In this document: positions 23,920 through 36,200 of the stretch, piece by piece
Layout of the letters: each line of letters starts with the position of its first letter
Position numbering within the stretch: the first letter of the stretch is position 1
Assembly: GCA_002943765.1 (NCBI GenBank)
Contig: PQWQ01000008.1
Span: forward strand, 1,674,001-1,738,000
Direction of reading: 5' to 3'
DNA: 64,000 bases
Source: Psoroptes ovis
Lineage: Eukaryota; Arthropoda; Arachnida; Sarcoptiformes; Psoroptidae
Made by a program: the position numbers and the translations under genes
The notes under the pieces: generated by a model
Told to the model about the DNA's origin: nothing
Database searches by the model: none
What the model saw: the letters and a program-made list of their open reading frames with translations, nothing else

Positions 23920-26900
23920 ATGATGGACCGAAATCAGCCGAAAATGTCGGATTATCAAGCCGAACAAGCGACCGAAGCATCAGCGGCCACCGCAAGTACC
24001 CCGATCAAATCAAAGCGATCGACGAGCATCTTCGATAGTGTCCGTAATTTTCGTCTTCAGCTACAGAATTTACAGAATTCGAGCTTAATCAGTGCAACAA
24101 GTAATTCAAATAACGCAACAAATACGATCGATAAAGACCTGAACAAACAATTTTGGATGCCCGATTCATCATCATTGAATTGTTTTGATTGTCAACAAAA
24201 ATTTACGGCCATACGGCGGCGCCATCATTGTCGTATTTGTGGACAAATATTTTGTAGTAATTGTTGTAATGAAATGATTGATTCACGATTGCTGTTGTTG
24301 TTGGCAATTGATTCGAATGATAATGGCACCTTACATACCTCCTCATCATCTGGATCATCGATGATATTATCGTCGAACGGTAGTAATAACGGTGGTGGCC
24401 ACAATAACAATTCACTACTACGTGTCTGCAATTATTGCTCGAATCGACTTCATTGTTTATACATTGAAAAACTAAAGAAAAGTCATTCGACCAATCATGG
24501 TACTGTTGGTCATCATGGTGGTCATGGTCACAATCATATCGTACATCGATCCAGTAACCCGACACTATCGATATCGAATAATGATCTTCGATCATTGGCC
24601 GTCGATCATCATCATTCCAATCATTCGAATCGTACGGAATCGAAACAATTAAAAATGACCCACAGTGAAATTGTCGGTCGTAAACATTCGACATCTTCGA
24701 TCGGTGATATTGTTCGATTTGCGAAGGCGATCAATTTCGATTCCAGTGATTCGGCTGTATTTATTAGTCTACGTAATGGCAATAAGCGTGGCCATCGACG
24801 GCCATCATCCGCATCAGCATCAACAGCTGTATTTGGTGATGATAATGGCAATGGTAATGATGATGATGATTACATCGAAGATGATAACGATGATGATGAT
24901 GAAATCGATTCGATCGATGTTGGTAATCATTTCCGTGCGTATGCATCGAAATTTCGTCGTTCGAATGATTATTTTGATGCCAATAATAATGACCATTTAC
25001 TGCTGTTGTCCAGTTCATATGATAATGTTAAATCAATTTTGAATCACGTCGAAAATGGTGGTGGCCACAATGATCAGGACATCACGGGTCATCAAAACAT
25101 TATGAATCGAATCGCCGATAAACCATCAGCTGATATCAATGAAGACATTCGAAATTCGAATCGAACTGAGTCTCGGTTAAACCAGCGGTTCAACGAGTTC
25201 GATCCAAAGTTTTTCCGTGAAAATTCAACGATCAGTCAAGAATCACCGAGCTCAGCGATTGATGACGACATGCCGGATGACAGCCAACTACCACGTGCAA
25301 TAATCGACCGTGAATATGATGATAATTGTCAACGAATCTTGCGGCAAACATTAATGGATGCAAACATATCGATTGAATGGTTTCGAATCATCGATATGAT
25401 CGCACGGAAAATTGTCCACATGTTGCGAATCGATAATTTGCTAAATCAATATTCGATTGATAATTATTATTACATTCGAAGCAATCAACAATTGACTTCC
25501 CAGGCCGCAAACGATACGAATTTCAATGATAATCCAATGGACATACGTAAACGTATCAAAATCAAAAGCATCTTGAATGGTTCGAAGAGCGATTACGAAC
25601 TAATCAATGGGCTGATATTCACCAAGAACCTCGTAAACAAACATATGCCATCGACCATCTCGAAACCTCGAATCCTTCTATTTTCATGTTCAATCGATTA
25701 TGATGATCGTCGCCGACGATCAACAGCAACATCATCGATGGTATCGAATTCATCGAAATTTAAACTGACCCTTTTCGATACGATTCGGTTGCAAGAAAAT
25801 GATTACATTTGTAATTTAATCGAGAAAATATTACAGTTACGGCCACAATTGATATTCGTTAAAGGTACGGTCACACAGAAAGCGTTGGAAATTCTGCTGA
25901 AGAAAAACATTGCGGTCGTTGTGAATGTCAAGCAGAAGATATTGGAATATTTGGCCGCATTCACCGGGACCGAAATTATTTATTCACCCGAAATGATACT
26001 GACAACGATGACCAAATGTGGTGGCTGTGATCGATTCTATCTGAAAGATTATCCAATGTTGTCCACCGACGGTGATGATCATGACGACATCGATGATGAT
26101 GATGATGATCACCAGCGACGCATCGATCATCGTCAACCACGTAAAAGCTATTTCCTAAACCGAAAAACGCTGATGTTTGTCGAAAATGATTGCGGTGGTA
26201 ATGATGGTAATGGTCACAATGGTGATGGTCATAATGATGCGGACAATTCATTGTTCATAACGATCATCTTACGTGGCTGCAAACGTTTTTTCGAATACAA
26301 AAAACTCAAATCAATCCTACGTTACGCAACGTATTTGTATTATAATCAACGTTTAGAGAAGATATTTCATCTTTGCTTCAATTGTTTACCGCTATCGTTG
26401 ACCGCTGCAGCCGATTCGTCTACGATTAAACAATATTATCAATCATTGATCAATAAATCACCATCGGAATCTTTGGAATCATCGAATCGAATGAAACGTA
26501 AATCGCCCAGATCAGTCGATGAAGATTCGAATTCGAACGCCGATCATCACCAACGGTCCCGATTGACCGCAATCGAAGATTATTCGGATCCATTACATTC
26601 GGCACAGTTGAACAATTCGGATGGTGATTCGGATGATTTGAACGATTCGGGTGGTGGCAGTGGCCAGAACCGAACGGCCACCGATGGCAATGATTCGATG
26701 CAACATCGATACCGAACACATGCCCGGACATTGCGATCGCTGCTGGACAAATTAATTCTGTCCAGTTCCCCGCGCATTCGGTATGCGGTACCATTTTTGT
26801 TCAACGAAAATATCGATCATTTGACCGAACTACGGTATTATTTCGATGAAAGGCTCTTGAAATCTCGGATATTGTATCAGAACGTTGATGATCAATCAAA

Positions 26901-29900
26901 GATCGGTGATGGCCATCAAGTGTCCATTTACACCACCACTAATGATGACGCTGATGACGCCGAAGATGATAACTATTCAAATTATCGTTATTTGTTTGAA
27001 ACCACTGGTGCTGGTGCTGCCACCGATGGTGGTGGTCACAATAAAAATGAATCAACCAAACTGCTGTATCTTAATCTCCTGAAAGAACGTTATATGATCA
27101 TCAAGCAGCATCCGTTATTTTTGAATAATTCAATCCAAACAGTCATTGACCAGCGGCGATGTCAAGAATTTCTTTCCGATTATCGTTCAATTGGTACATA
27201 TCAACGTTATACACCGGATTTTTTCACTCGTAATCAGCTGAGTCGATCAAAACAACAACAATCATCATCATCAGCTGATTCTATCACTCAAATTGAATCA
27301 TTAAATAATCAACGTCATCAACAAATATCCGTGCTGTTTTCAGTGTTTTCGCTGCAAAATGATCAAATTTTCAGTTATTGTCTGAAGCCTCGTATTGTGA
27401 CCATCACATATTACGGAACGAATGATATGTCGCTTGGTGCATTCCTGTTTCATCATTTTTTAGCTCGCCGTAGTCAGCGAACAAGGTCGCAAATGTCGGT
27501 AGCGGCTGCATCAATCAACCCCAACGGTGGTCTAGATGACACGGTCTACAATAATCATATGATCAGCGGCGCTGGTAGCCATGGTCACAATGGTAATCGT
27601 AAAATATTTTGTCCAAATGAAAATTGTCACATCACAATGTTCAAACATTTGATGCGTTTCGCTCATCATTCCGGCACGATTACGGTGTATTTGAATAAGC
27701 TTAGCGATCCATCGACATCTTCGGCCGCTACGGCGGCCAGTAATCAATGCGGCACCGCTGCAAAAATATTGACATGGACCTTCTGTACTAAATGTCAATC
27801 GATATCCGAATACAGCGAGATGACTACGGCCGCATTATCGTTATCGTTCGGTAAATTCTTGGAGCTAAAATTTTATGGTGAAAATTATTACAATTTCCAA
27901 CGGTTTTTCGGTGATCCAGCCGTCGGTAACGGTAATGGTCACAATGATCGCCATCGTTCAATTTGCCGCCATTCATTACATCGTGATAGTTATCAATTCT
28001 TTTCCTATGATCAACTGGTCATTATATTCAAGTATGAACCAATTGTACTATATGAAATTGTCACACCATCGCCAGTGATTCCGATTAGCCGCAAGCATTT
28101 TAACAAGACTAAAATGATCGACAGGCTAAAGGTGCTCACTGAACAATGTTACGATGTATTTGGCCGAATTCGAACCATAATCGAACGATTATCATCGACG
28201 ACCAAGACTATAGCCTTCAATAACAAGGATACGATTGAATCAACGCTCGAAGACCTCGACAAACATCTTCGATCAGATGAATCGTTGTTTAATAAGCAGA
28301 TTAAAGATTTACATTTTAAATTATCATCAAATGATGATCTTCAACGTTCGAACGTTCTGGAGCTGTTTCGGCTCGAGAATCACATTGTCCATTTGCGCAA
28401 GTTCATAGCCACAACTGTTCGTGAATGGAATGAACGCTTACGGAATTTGATCAAAAATCAAATCCTCCTGGCCGCTAATACGCAAGACGCAGCGCAACAA
28501 GATGGCAGTAGCAGCGCCAAGTTCTTGCCGTCCATATTGAATCGGTTCTTGTTGAATGATAATTCGACGTCATCATCTTCGGGTGCTGAAGGTGGTAACG
28601 ATCATAATGACGATGGTGGTCTTGGGGTTGGTGGTGGCCCTGGTGAATCCCTGAATGTCTCTACGAGCTCAACGGCTGCTGATACTGATACAACGACCAC
28701 TGGTGGCAGCACCAGTACCACCACCAGTAAATCACCAAACAAATTAACCCTTTTAAAATCACGAATGTTGTCGACTATCGCCAGTAATTCCGACAGTAAT
28801 AATGACCAGCAGTCTTCAAAGATCGCAAATTTTGATGAATTAATCGATTCCCCTTTTGATAATTTGAATTCCACGAATGATAATGCGACCAATGGTACGG
28901 ATAATGGTAATGGTACGATTGGCCAGAGTTCGCCGAATGATAATTATTCGATTCATGAACATTACCATTTGCCTACACATCGAAATATTGCGATTATCGT
29001 TCGAGATCGTGATCCTGGCTCGATCATCGCATATTCGATGACCACGCCCGAATACGAGCGGAAATTATCGACGATACGTGGTCAAAGTTTCAATGATGGA
29101 CAACGTACGCAAGCGGCTGCAGCAGCAGCGGTTCCCGCAGCTGCTAACATGACCAACGCTGCAGCTTCCGAAACCTTGTCCACAATCGATGCTGAGGTAA
29201 GAACCTTTGTATTTTGAAAATCAGGTTCACCGGGGATCGCTCTTGGCCTGTTATCAGGCTCTTAGACGGCGTAGATCGCCCCGGCGAACCTCCAGTATTC
29301 GAGGGTTAATCGAATTTTTTTTTGTTTTGTTTTATCTTTTGACCACCCAGCAGCTGGACCATGCGGACCGAACGGCCAGTAAAACTGATAACACCAGCGG
29401 TAACGCTAACCAAGATGATCAACACATTCAAATACAATTCACAGCTGATCATATTGAATATCATTGTTGCGTCTATTTTGCCGAAGCATTTCGTAAATTT
29501 CGTTCGCTAATACTGTACGATGGCGGTACTTGTTCATCCCGTGTAACTATTCGTAATGCAAATGCAAGGTTCGATGCGGATAATCGAATTGATGGCAATT
29601 CAAACGCATCAAACCAGCCCAAATATAATGAAGATTTATTCATCTATTCTTTGGCTAATTGCACCCAATGGAATGCTATGGGTGGTAAAAGTGGTTCAAC
29701 CTTTTACAAAACAATCGATGATCGTTTCATCCTTAAGAAAATATCGAAAATCGAACTCAAACATTTCCTTACGTTCGCAGTGGATTATCTTCGATATTGT
29801 CAACGTTCGAATCGATACCGGTATCCATCAACATTCGTAAAGGTTATAGGTTGTTATCAAATATTGAAATCGTCATCGAATTCATCGAAAGTTCAAGAAA

Positions 29901-30649
29901 ACGTATTGATCATGGAAAACCTTTTTTACGAACGAAACATTTCATATATTTACGATCTGAAAGGTTCAATGCGTAATCGTAAGGTTGATGTTCAGCAGCA
30001 GCAGCAGCAACAAGCGGCAACTAGTGATAGTCCGCTGAATAATTCGCTCAACAGCACCGGCACCGGTGGTGGTGGTGGTGATAATGATGCCGCTCAGCAG
30101 GCCCAGCAAACCCAGCAAGGTCAACAACAGGCCCAGCAACCGTTCAGCGCTAAAACAGTATTATTAGACGAGAACCTACGACAAATATCTATAGCCTACC
30201 CTTTGTATTTACATTGTCATTCAAAGCAATTACTTATGAAAGCAATCGAATTCGATACACAATTCTTGAAGAATCATTGTGTTATGGATTATTCGTTGTT
30301 GGTTGGATTCGATGATGAACATCAAGAATATTTGGTCGGTATCATTGATTATGTCCGTTTGTTTAATTGGGAAAAAATACTTGAATACGGGGTGAAGAAA
30401 ATAACGAACCCGATTGATCCGACCATTGTACAACCTTCAGTGTATCAACAACGTTTTTTGAATGCAATCAATGATTATTTTACCGAAGTCCCCGATAAAT
30501 GGTATGAATTCCTCGATTTACGTTTTGTATCGGCTACGATTGAGCAGCAAGAATCGCAACAGCAGCAGGCTCAGCAGCATCCGCAAGCAGCCGAATCAGC
30601 TTCAGGACCAGTGGCCGCATCTTCATCCGCAATAGCAACCGGACTGTGA
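23920..30649 (+). CDS. PIKFYVE: PIKfyve/FAB1 phosphatidylinositol 3-phosphate 5-kinase
   Basis: Two exons, 23920-29196 and about 29351-30649 (phase 0), giving about 2191 residues. Near the start is a FYVE zinc finger (24154-24450) with WMPD, RRRHHCRICG and LRVCNYC. It is split by about 50 low-complexity residues between its third and fourth Cys pairs. A Cpn60/TCP-1 apical-like region follows (about 25600-26010: LILLFSC-type strand, LIFVKGTVTQKALEILL, AVVVNVKQKILEYLA). The C-terminal PIPK kinase (about 29440-30520) has the ATP lysine in FILKKISK, the catalytic DLKGSMRNRK, MDYSLLVGFD, IIDYVRLFNWEK and the specificity region NPIDPTIVQPSVYQQRF. The enzyme makes PI(3,5)P2 on endosomes with VAC14 and FIG4. 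No DEP domain is visible between FYVE and Cpn60. Many Gly-His-Asn insertions occur. The 5.3 kb first exon has no intron. Confidence 0.95.
29197..29350 (+). other. PIKfyve intron with hairpin
   Basis: The only intron (GAG|GTAAGA to CACCCAG|CAG) is about twice the usual length here. It contains a stem GTTCACCGGGG (29225-29235) / CCCCGGCGAAC (29279-29289) with one mismatch, plus an inner GCCTG/CAGGC stem. Retention would stop translation at 29217 and remove the kinase. A second acceptor three bases downstream (CAG|CTG) is possible. Confidence 0.7.
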
Positions 30650-31892
30650 TTAACCTCCGAAACCGACGCCGGGGGTTAACGGGTTAATTTGTGAATTTAT
30701 GTTGTAATGTAATCGGATTCAAATTGTGATATTTTTTCTAATAATAAATTTTAATTGATTTTAATTCAGTTTTTAATTGAAATTGATTGATCAATCAATC
30801 ATTGGTTCGAATTTAATTTGAATTTTGAAATGGAGGTTAATTGATTAATCATTGATCGACGATCTAACGAGGTTTTATAGGGGTTAACACCGCTTTCAAA
30901 GGTTAACACCCCTTTGATTTACAGTGAAGCGGTCGAATGCAAGTTGATGGAGCTTCGATTGAGTTTAAATAATGGAAATCGATGTAAATTGATTGGTTGT
31001 TGGTGGATAATTTGAATTCAATCAGACTCCTCCATGATAATCAATCATAAACAACGTGACATACGGATGTAAATGATATGCAAATATATTTTCCGCTCTT
31101 TCTCTCTTTTTCATTCTGCTCAATTAATCAATCATTCATTTTATTAATTGATTAATTAATCATTGATTAGTCATGAATTATAGGGCTATTACAATGGTAA
31201 TTGTACGCCCTTTGCACTCGGTGGGCGCCTAAATGGCACCATTTTTATATAGGTTTTGGATGGCGCCTGCAAGGCTTCGTCGAGTGGAAAGGCATTTTAC
31301 TATTGGCTGTTTGATTCGAGCATATATAGGCAATGTGTGCGCGTATATAGCTTTATAATTGTTTCTATCACTTAGCACACAATACATCCACAAAATGATG
31401 GCCATCTTTTTTTTTAGCATCTCGAATATTTTTCGTTATATTCATTATTATATTTTTACATCATTTAATATTCACAATCGTAATGTTCATGCCGTGAATG
31501 CCGGTAGTTTATTCAAGAGACGTATTGACCATTGAATGCCGGTATTCAACGTTACATTGCCTAAAACATGACGTACTACTACGTCAACATACTTGATTAT
31601 GCGCCCTTAATTTTGATTTCTATAAGACGTAGCACTACGTCAGCGGCAGTTTTTCCAAATTTTTTTAGAAGTCATTATATATCTCCATGAATGACGTATG
31701 TACGAATATTGTACGAAAAAAAATAGTTCATATTATCGTCATCGTTAAATATTTGAAAAAAAAACAATATTTTGCAAAGAAAATATCAATACACACACAT
31801 ATTATCAACATCATTATCGTAGATATTCGGATTTTGAATGGAAAAATTTTTTTTTGTTTCGAACCCGTTTTTGGAATTTGAAAAATCGATTC

Positions 31893-32003
31893 ATTGAATC
31901 TGCTGCGCCACAGCTTATTATAATGCAAAATGCCCGTTACACACACGGGTTTGGCAAATTAAAAGCTCAAAACACCCGAACGTGACCATCACGTTCTTAG
32001 CCT
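31893..32003 (+). repeat. Two-hairpin dispersed element, copy 2
   Basis: Order on the plus strand: GCTGCGCCA (31902-31910), hairpin 1 GCCCGT/ACGGGT (31932-31950), spacer GGCAAATTAAAAGCT, then hairpin 2 with perfect 8-bp arms GAACGTGA/TCACGTTC (31978-31996). It matches copies at 11.8 kb and 62.1 kb in order and spacing. Confidence 0.75.
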
Positions 32004-32460
32004 ATTAAGTGCTTTTTTGTGAAATTTTTCTTCAAACTTTCAGGCCATAGGCCCTTTGATGGCGCAAAGATTGTCGCCAAACTTTGTTCTAAGATGCTCT
32101 GACCCTTAGCCTTTGGTCCGCAGTTTTTTTTTTTTTTTTTTTTTGAAACCCTTGACCCTTCAATAGCCTTAGACTTCAAGGTATAACTTGAGTGAAATGT
32201 ATTTTTTCTCCGAGACCACAGACGGCTGGGACCCTAGAAAAACCCTTTGCACGTATATCTATTTTCGGGTCCATTTATTTAAATTTCGAATTATTAAAAT
32301 TTCATTGGCTCCATAAAAGCAGAATTGGTCGGGTTCAGAATTCATAATTTTGGATTCTGCGGCTGATCAAAATCGTCGATTCCCGACCATTCACGAAAAC
32401 ATTCACGAAGCATCCGAACATCACCACACACCAACCATCGCCACCGATCAACGGCGAACA

Positions 32461-32496
32461 GCGGCCGATCCCCGAGCGGAGCTCGGGATTGGCCGC
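32461..32496. repeat. GC-rich hairpin with 16-bp stem
   Basis: GCGGCCGATCCCCGAGC pairs with GCTCGGGATTGGCCGC across a 3-base loop, with one bulged C and one G-T pair. It is in strong contrast to the AT-rich flanks. Confidence 0.85.
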
Positions 32497-32527
32497 GTCA
32501 TCGCTGATCGAGTCGGCCCGACATGAT

Positions 32528-32552
32528 GCCGATCATCGGCCGTAGGCCGATG
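32528..32552. repeat. Nested GC-rich palindromes
   Basis: GCCGATCATCGGC (32528-32540) is a perfect palindrome around C. It overlaps a second stem, CATCGGCC/GGCCGATG with loop GTA (32534-32552). The two structures are mutually exclusive. Confidence 0.8.
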
Positions 32553-33221
32553 TTATGAAAGACAATCGTTCGGGTTTTTTTCTGTGGTTCCAGACGCGCA
32601 TGCGATCCACGACATTCCATGATTCGATAGTTTATGAATGACGTATTTGGAATATTTTGCTCCAGATTTTTTTTTTTTTTGTTTTCATAATAAGCGAAGC
32701 ATTATTATTATTATGAAACTTCACAGTTGACATTGTTTGTTTGTGTTTATTTTTAGATCGTCTTCTTATTCTTCTTCTTCAACGAATTATTCGAATCTTT
32801 CGAAAAAAAAAAAAAATTATCTCATCGACAATCGATGTTTGTGGTGAGATATGATTCGAAATTATTATTCGTGGTAAATGCACGCGAACCCGTTCGAATC
32901 GACCATGAAGAATGTTGGCCTCATAGCCTTTCAGTTGTGATCTTTGTAAGGGTCAGTTAAGTTATTTGCCCAAAACGATCATTAAGTTTGTGACCTTTTA
33001 AGTGTTCGAAATCGGCCGCAACATTAGGTCTTATTCGGCCACGCAAAGCGTCCGCAAAAAGTCTTTCATTTGTTCTTCGGTGTTGTGTAAGGTTAATAGG
33101 TGTGTAATTGTGTGTCTCAGTGTCTCAGTGTAAGGTCATTCAAAAGACCTTTGATAAGGTCAAAACCTTTTAAATTAAAGCTCAAACTATTGCGGCCATA
33201 ATTTGCCGATCGCAAAAAACA

Positions 33222-36200
33222 ATGTCAAATCGTTCGTTTACGGCCACTACCAATACCAGCAACAACACGACGCATAATGTACTGATACATAGTAGTGATA
33301 ATCAGCCGAGAAATCCGCATCAACAACCATCAGCGAAACAATTACAAATTCAGCAGCCGCAACTGATTGCGCAACATCAATATTATCATCAACAACCGCA
33401 ACAGCAACCGCAGCCGCAATCATTGCAACAAGATTATGTGTTACATCGTCGCCATCATCAACCATCATCATCATCGAATTATCATCAAACGATGCATGCA
33501 AAAAGTTTCGATGAAAGTCAATTGATTTATCATCAGCAACAGCAGCAGCCGCAGCCGCAGTGGTGTCCACCGCAATATCCACCGCAGCTGCCGCAGTTTC
33601 AAAGGTACCCTCCACCAACAGCAGCGCCGAAACAACCGCACCACCACGCGCATCATTCCCATCATCATAATCACTCGCATCCACCATCGTATCCACCACC
33701 AGCAGCATTGCAGCCTCATCCCCAACCATCAACAAATCAAGATCAACAACGGCATCAATCTGCAACGGCACATTCGAAACATCGTAGACATTCATCAACT
33801 TCGAGAATTAAATCATCATCTTCAGCAGCAGCTGGCTCAGCTGATTTAATCAAAAATAGTAATTTCATACAATCAATCACCAATAATTTCATGAGTTTCG
33901 GTGCACCATTTCTGTTTGATTGGCGCTTGTTTTGTGAACGTGGTAAGTGTTCGAAAATTCGAATTAAATTAAATCGAATTTATTTGATTCGAATTTATTC
34001 TTCCCAAAGGTCAACCCCGCTATGTCCACAAACACGAAGGTGATGGTCTACGTGTGGATGAATGTGAAGCTCGTTTCCTTAACAAGGTAATTGTTAATTG
34101 TTCAAGGCTTACAACCCTTTTAACCTTTGTTTTTTTCGTTCGAATTGTTTGTTCACTGGCTGAATCAATTCATAGATTGCTCAAGAAGAAAAAGCTTCAA
34201 TGATCAATGCCATATCGGATGATGATGATCAAACATCGGCTTCGATTAAACATCACCATCACCACCATCAACAGCAGCCGCAACAAGCTCAACGTGCTAA
34301 AAGTAACAAGCTGACAGCTGCAAATGTTGAATGTTTAGGTTCGGTACGTAAATCCGGGTTTTTATCGGTCAAAAAATGGCTTATTCGTAAGAAGAATTCA
34401 TTGGAATTGGCTCGAAAACGTGGCTGGAAAGGGTATGTGATCCGATTTGATTGCTCGAAGACGCTAATACCTTTGACTAAATTATCATTTAACAGGTACT
34501 GGGTTTGCCTCAAAGGTACTACGCTACTATTTTATCGTTGTGATTGTGATAATTCATCAAACAATAATCAAAATAATCAAAATAAATCCAATGAAATAAC
34601 TCGCAATAATCAAAACAATGGTGGCCATATTATTGAAGCACGTCCAAGACATTTAATATTCGTTGATGCTTGCTTGGTTCAAGCAATACCTGAACATCCT
34701 AAACGTGATTTTGTATTTTGTTTGTCCACAGCATTCGGTGATGCTTATTTGCTTGATGCACCATGTTTGGTCGAGCGGGATTATTGGATTGCAGCCATAC
34801 ATTGTTCATGTGCAGCACAATTAGCTCGGAGTTCTGGCCGATGTACTGTTTCACATATTCTCTTCAAAGAAATTAAACATCTTGAAGAACAAATTGAACA
34901 AGATCAACGCGTTCGTAATGATTGTGAACAAATCATTTCGACAACGTTGTCGACTGTATCGATTACGGCCAATGAAGCCAAACTGAAGCAACAACAACTG
35001 ATGAATCAAATTGTTAATTTAGATGAAAAAATTGAAAAAAATCGAATCGAAATATTTCGATTTCGTGCATATTTGTCTGCGTAAGTTGTGTCGTTTGATC
35101 CATTGATCCATGATTAATCCTTGATTCTACGACCCTTGTAGCATCACCAACGAAGAAGATCCGAACCCAAAGACCCTGCTATCGCAAACAACAAAACGTT
35201 CGAAAATCCAACTCAACCGTTTGGGCGTATTCTCGGTGTCTTCGCTTCACGGTTAGTCATCGATTAATCGATAGTTTGATTGAATTAATTTCGATTCCTT
35301 GTCTCTTAACACACAGCGTTTAATTGTGCCAAAAATCCAACGATAATCGGTAATCTAACACGATCAAGCTCCGAAGATAATCTGGGCAATGTTAATCGAC
35401 AAGATACTGCCGATCATCAACCGCCATCAGCATTCGAATCATTGAAATCATCGAATAAATCATCGACGAAATCACCATCATCAAATTCGACCATTGTCAT
35501 GGTTAAAATGCTTAATGGTGATATACAAAAATTCACCAATTTCAATGTAACCGAATCAGCTGATCAAATATTAATGAAATTATTACCACAATCAATTGCA
35601 CGTGATTATTACTTGCGTAATATGAATGATCATTCGAATGTTTTTAAAAGACATGAAACATTGATGAATCATATGAATCAAACGCTTGAAATTGTACCAA
35701 AAATAATGTTTACATGTGAAATGACACGTGATTCAAATGACCAATTGTTTGGTTTTTCAGTTGAATCTGAATTATTTCAAGATGATCTCCGGGTGTATGT
35801 ATCACGTGTTGAACCACAATCATTAGCATCCCAGCAATCATTGCGACGTGGTGATGAAATCGTTGTTATCAACGGTGCATTTGTACAAGATTTAGATATG
35901 ATGTATGTTGAATCGATTCTTCAAGAAGAACTAACCCTTTGTTTGACCATAAGGTAAGAGGTTATAACCCTTTGACGGCCAAAAAGTCTTTTTTAATTGA
36001 TTGTTTATCAAATCTAGGGCCGCCCGCGATGAAACATCAACCAGCCGCGCTGGTAGTCGACCAAACAGTAGCCTTTGCACCTTTAGCAATCTAATCAACC
36101 AGCAACAACAGCAACCGACAAGTTTTAGTGCATTAGATTTGACCAAACTATCGCAACAACAGCAGCAGCAACAAGCAAACACTGATGATCTAATCGAATC

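Larger units (their letters stand above)
30650..33221. other. Spacer between PIKfyve and still life genes
   Basis: About 2.6 kb. It contains the PIKfyve 3' UTR, ACGTA-type palindromes (31570-31585, 31626-31641), two-hairpin element copy 2 (about 31893-32003), a T run (32126-32143), GC-rich hairpins (32461-32552), and AAGGTCA half-sites close to the next gene. No supported gene. Confidence 0.6.

Noticed and set aside
24203..24694. Long minus-strand frames inside PIKfyve
   Set aside because: They are shadows of ATC/GAT-rich codons in the real plus-strand gene; their residue content is mostly His, Tyr and Asp.
33247..33798. 183-codon minus-strand frame inside the first still life exon
   Set aside because: A mirror of the CAA/CAT-rich coding strand, made of Val, Asp and Ala; no motif.
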